From contig NZ_KB893061.1 in NCBI RefSeq assembly GCF_000373985.1, positions 1-53,546 of the forward strand: DNA of 53,546 nucleotides, given 5' to 3'. The position numbers and the translations under genes were made by a program. Position 1 is the stretch's first letter; each line of letters starts with the position of its first letter. Shown here one piece after another: positions 51,545 through 53,546 of this stretch. The DNA comes from Desulfobacter curvatus DSM 3379 (GTDB taxonomy: Bacteria; Desulfobacterota; Desulfobacteria; Desulfobacterales; Desulfobacteraceae). The notes under the pieces were generated by a model, which ran no database searches, had not been told where the DNA came from, and saw nothing but the letters and a program-made list of their open reading frames with translations.

Positions 51545-53117
51545 CTTTTACCCCAGTAAAAGAAACCGAGATGCCTTTGAGTAGCAACAACCTACTCCAG
51601 GGCTTTTTCGGTTTTTGGGTTTTGGGACTTATTTTGATTTCCTCAAACAGGTTGTTAAATACCATCCGAAGTTTCTCCGGTGAAGCATGACGTATTTCCT
51701 GGGACAGATTGTTAATAACTTCCCGGATGTCATCCTTTGATATTTCGGATACCTGGCTTTCTGCTTTTTCAGCCGCTATATTCTGCTCAAGGTCTGCCTT
51801 CTTTTCATTTAATATTTTCAATTCAGCTGCCAACTCACCTTCATCAATGAGGTTTTTCATGTGGAGGGCAATCAGTTTCTTGCGATGGTCTGCCACATCT
51901 TCTAATTGTTTGGTCATGGCCGTGAGCCTGGAGGTATCAACCGCTGAAAACCGCTGGTGTATTTTGTCAATGACCCGTTGAAGGTTGCCCACTTTTAATA
52001 CCACCTGCGTCAACAGGGCTATCAACGCCTGCTCTACCATGCCCTGGGCGATGCCGTTGTTTGCGCACCTGGAACCGATTACGCTCTTTGAATTACACCG
52101 GTAATAACCACTGTCGCCCATGAAATTGGCACCACAGACACCGCATTTCAATATCCCAGTGAGGGGATAGGTCTTGGTGTTATATGGGCTATCCCGCAAT
52201 CCCTTCTCCTTGTTGCTGATGATTATCTGGGCTATTTCTTTGCTAACTAACGGCTCATGGGTGTTTTCGGTGATTACCCATTCCTCCCGCTCCCGGAACT
52301 TCTTGCCTTCCTTGTATCCATCCGGCTTGCCGTTTTTCTTCAACCTTTCGTTGTGCCGGTTGAAAACGGTATGGCCAAGGTAGGTTTCGATGTTGTCCTC
52401 CATGGACTTGGCTGTCGATACCGCCCAATGAGTTGAACCCGTTGGCGTTGGCACACCTCTCCGATGAAAATCCGTTAGGATGGCTCGTCTTGGTTCATTT
52501 TTCGCCCGTCTCTCAAAGCATTCCCTTGCGTAAGGGGCCGTTTCCGGGTCCGGGGTTAGTTTGGTCTTGGTAATGGTGTCCCCGTTGCGGTGTTGGCCGA
52601 TTGTGATGTCTTCCAGTTGATATCCAAAAGGGGCCTGCCCACCAGCCCGGTATCCGTTCCTGACGTTCTGCTTCATGCTGGCGACGCCCTTAACCTTGCT
52701 CTGCTGTGAATGGATGTAGTCCATGGCTGACATGATTTGTTCGAAGGCTTCATCCATAAAACTGCCGGTGTGGGGCATATCTTTGAATACAACCTCTATG
52801 CCATGCTTTTTCCTCAACTGCCACAGCAGAACATTCTTTTCTGTGCTGTCCCGCCCAAATCGGCTGGTGTCCTTACATAGGATAGTTCTGAACGGGGGAT
52901 TGGCAGAGCTGGCTTGGCCTATCATGTCATCAAACTGCGGCCTGATGTCCCTGGTTGATGACAGGGCCTTATCTTCGAAAATGTGCATCTGGTTATATCC
53001 CTTGGAAATGGCATATTCTTGTAGTTCTGCTCTTTGTGCCTCGCAGGATACATCATGCCGGTCCTTGCTGGACCTGACATAAATGGCTATCCCTTTGATG
53101 TCTTGTTCTATTGTCAT
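51504..53117 (-). CDS. Large serine recombinase (site-specific integrase)
   Basis: A 537-residue serine recombinase. The catalytic serine is in IYVRSSKDRHD (S17, with S16 beside it), the resolvase domain has DTSRFGRD, a recombinase domain follows at about 175-290, a zinc ribbon with CGVCG... CNSK... CANN is at about 325-360, and a coiled coil at about 385-460. The last dozen residues, ASPRGFEPLSQA, are read from the antisense strand of tRNA-Glu, and the stop lies in the tRNA anticodon stem. It likely integrated the element that extends to the right. AAAGGAG precedes ATG 53117. Confidence 0.92.
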   Translation of the reverse strand: MTIEQDIKGIAIYVRSSKDRHDVSCEAQRAELQEYAISKGYNQMHIFEDKALSSTRDIRPQFDDMIGQASSANPPFRTILCKDTSRFGRDSTEKNVLLWQLRKKHGIEVVFKDMPHTGSFMDEAFEQIMSAMDYIHSQQSKVKGVASMKQNVRNGYRAGGQAPFGYQLEDITIGQHRNGDTITKTKLTPDPETAPYARECFERRAKNEPRRAILTDFHRRGVPTPTGSTHWAVSTAKSMEDNIETYLGHTVFNRHNERLKKNGKPDGYKEGKKFREREEWVITENTHEPLVSKEIAQIIISNKEKGLRDSPYNTKTYPLTGILKCGVCGANFMGDSGYYRCNSKSVIGSRCANNGIAQGMVEQALIALLTQVVLKVGNLQRVIDKIHQRFSAVDTSRLTAMTKQLEDVADHRKKLIALHMKNLIDEGELAAELKILNEKKADLEQNIAAEKAESQVSEISKDDIREVINNLSQEIRHASPEKLRMVFNNLFEEIKISPKTQKPKKPWSRLLLLKGISVSFTGVKVASPRGFEPLSQA

Positions 53118-53140
53118 AGGTTCGCTCCTTTAATATGGAT

Positions 53141-53169
53141 GCCACCACATCTTCAAATAATGTGGTGGC
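53141..53169. repeat. Perfect 10-bp inverted repeat upstream of the recombinase
   Basis: GCCACCACAT (53141-53150) and ATGTGGTGGC (53160-53169) around a 9-bp loop, 24 bases before the recombinase start. It may be an operator, a leader hairpin or a recombinase contact site. Confidence 0.7.
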
Positions 53170-53179
53170 GTATTCAATT

Positions 53180-53381
53180 TTATTGTTCCTGGTCCGCCCT
53201 AGTTTTATTTTTGAGGATTGATACGACCAGTTCAATTATCATTTCCTCAAGTAATTCTTGGATTTTTTCATCTGATTTTTTTCCCAATAATGTTTACCCC
53301 ACGTCTTTCAATTTCCCCGAGGCCTTTCCTCGGGCTTGAGGAGTTTTCTTCTCCGCCCAGTTTTTTGAGGTGGGCGCTCAA
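53180..53381 (-). pseudogene. Small gene upstream of the recombinase, two overlapping frames
   Basis: On the minus strand a frame from TTG 53381 encodes SAHLKKLGGEENSSSPRKGL and continues GEIERRGVNIIGKK, then stops at 53268-53270. A second frame reads KKSDEKIQELLEEMIIELVV and SILKNKTRADQEQ, ending at 53180-53182. Both meet in a run of seven adenines (53276-53282). Joined, they give one plausible protein of about 66 residues, with an amphipathic C-terminal helix. It is either a frameshift mutation, a sequencing error in the A-run, or programmed slippage. The family is not recognised. Confidence 0.45.
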
Positions 53382-53420
53382 GCGTGGAGTTTACTGGGGC
53401 ATAAAAACAAAAAACCCAGA

Positions 53421-53465
53421 TGGCCACTTTAAAATCCCCCACCCGTGGCCGGGTCAAAATCCCCC
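53421..53465. mobile_element. IS21-like terminal repeats (edge of an insertion sequence)
   Basis: Two similar units in tandem, period 25: TGGCCACTTTAAAATCCCCC from 53421 and TGGCCGGGTCAAAATCCCCC from 53446. Repeated TGGCC...AAATCCCCC units are typical of IS21-family ends. No transposase is in the window, so the body would lie to the right or be lost. Confidence 0.5.
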
Positions 53466-53546
53466 GGCGGCAGAATATTGAGATCTAAGTTATTCTCTTA
53501 ATATCTTCCATTTTTTCCTTTTTTCATCCCTCCCTATTGTCGCGCA

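Noticed and set aside
53053..53235. 60-codon minus-strand frame overlapping the recombinase start
   Set aside because: The recombinase ATG at 53117 has its own AAAGGAG; the overlapping frame also conflicts with the better-supported reading frame ending at 53180.
1..53546. CRISPR arrays
   Set aside because: No set of regularly spaced direct repeats was seen; the only repeated blocks are the RAYT-linked and IS21-like units.

Overview
The window looks like a chromosomal segment of an anaerobic, flagellated deltaproteobacterium of the sulfate-reducer type, most likely Desulfobacteraceae or Desulfobacterota. This rests on gene content: formate dehydrogenase maturation protein FdhE, thiol peroxidase Tpx, several sigma-54 activators, an enoate-reductase-type flavoenzyme, AMP-forming acyl-CoA synthetase with acetyl-CoA hydrolase/transferase, and a flagellar basal-body operon. 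It is inference from families, with no 16S or phylogenetic marker present.

Layout. 1-2400 is an accessory patch: two group II intron 3' ends in opposite orientation bracket a possible toxin-antitoxin pair, followed by an ISKra4-type transposase remnant, a REP-associated tyrosine transposase flanked by inverted repeats, and a small membrane-protein gene that appears frameshifted. 2600-8150 holds tpx, an AsmA-like protein, a DUF4197 protein, a beta-CASP metallo-beta-lactamase and a small ABM-domain protein. 8441-24285 is one motility and signalling block on the minus strand: flgB-flgC-fliE-fliF-fliG-fliH-fliI-fliJ-motE, a sigma-54 response regulator, a large TPR protein, a receiver-less sigma-54 activator, cheY, cheX, a PilZ protein and an HD-GYP response regulator. 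Two well-formed sigma-54 promoters (upstream of flgB and of the TPR gene) link the activators to the structural operon.

24500-31220 holds an Lrp-family regulator with a lysA-like decarboxylase, a CoA-transferase/GNAT fusion, an acyl-CoA synthetase and a tRNA-dihydrouridine synthase. 31500-36600 contains a minus-strand set running from a 28-residue membrane peptide to a PAS sigma-54 activator, an old-yellow-enzyme/FAD reductase and fdhE. 36700-41900 contains a DUF1848 gene with a partner, dusB, queF, a protein with a recombinase-like tail and an HNH endonuclease. 41040-44960 is the compact operon hisI-hisG-aminotransferase-engB-era.

45183-48166 is the most interesting locus. Three tightly packed genes encode a leaderless binding-protein-like protein with a DUF1858-like N-terminus, a SIMIBI GTPase with two CxxC motifs, and an ABC ATPase with an ScdA_N-like N-terminal domain. 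No membrane partner is visible. It looks like a cytosolic assembly or chaperone machine, possibly for a metallocofactor, rather than a transporter.

The right end has a class A penicillin-binding protein, a glycosyltransferase-like remnant, and tRNA-Lys and tRNA-Glu genes. An integrated element inserted at tRNA-Glu carries a large serine recombinase whose last codons are read from the antisense strand of the tRNA, a frameshifted small gene, and an IS21-like end.
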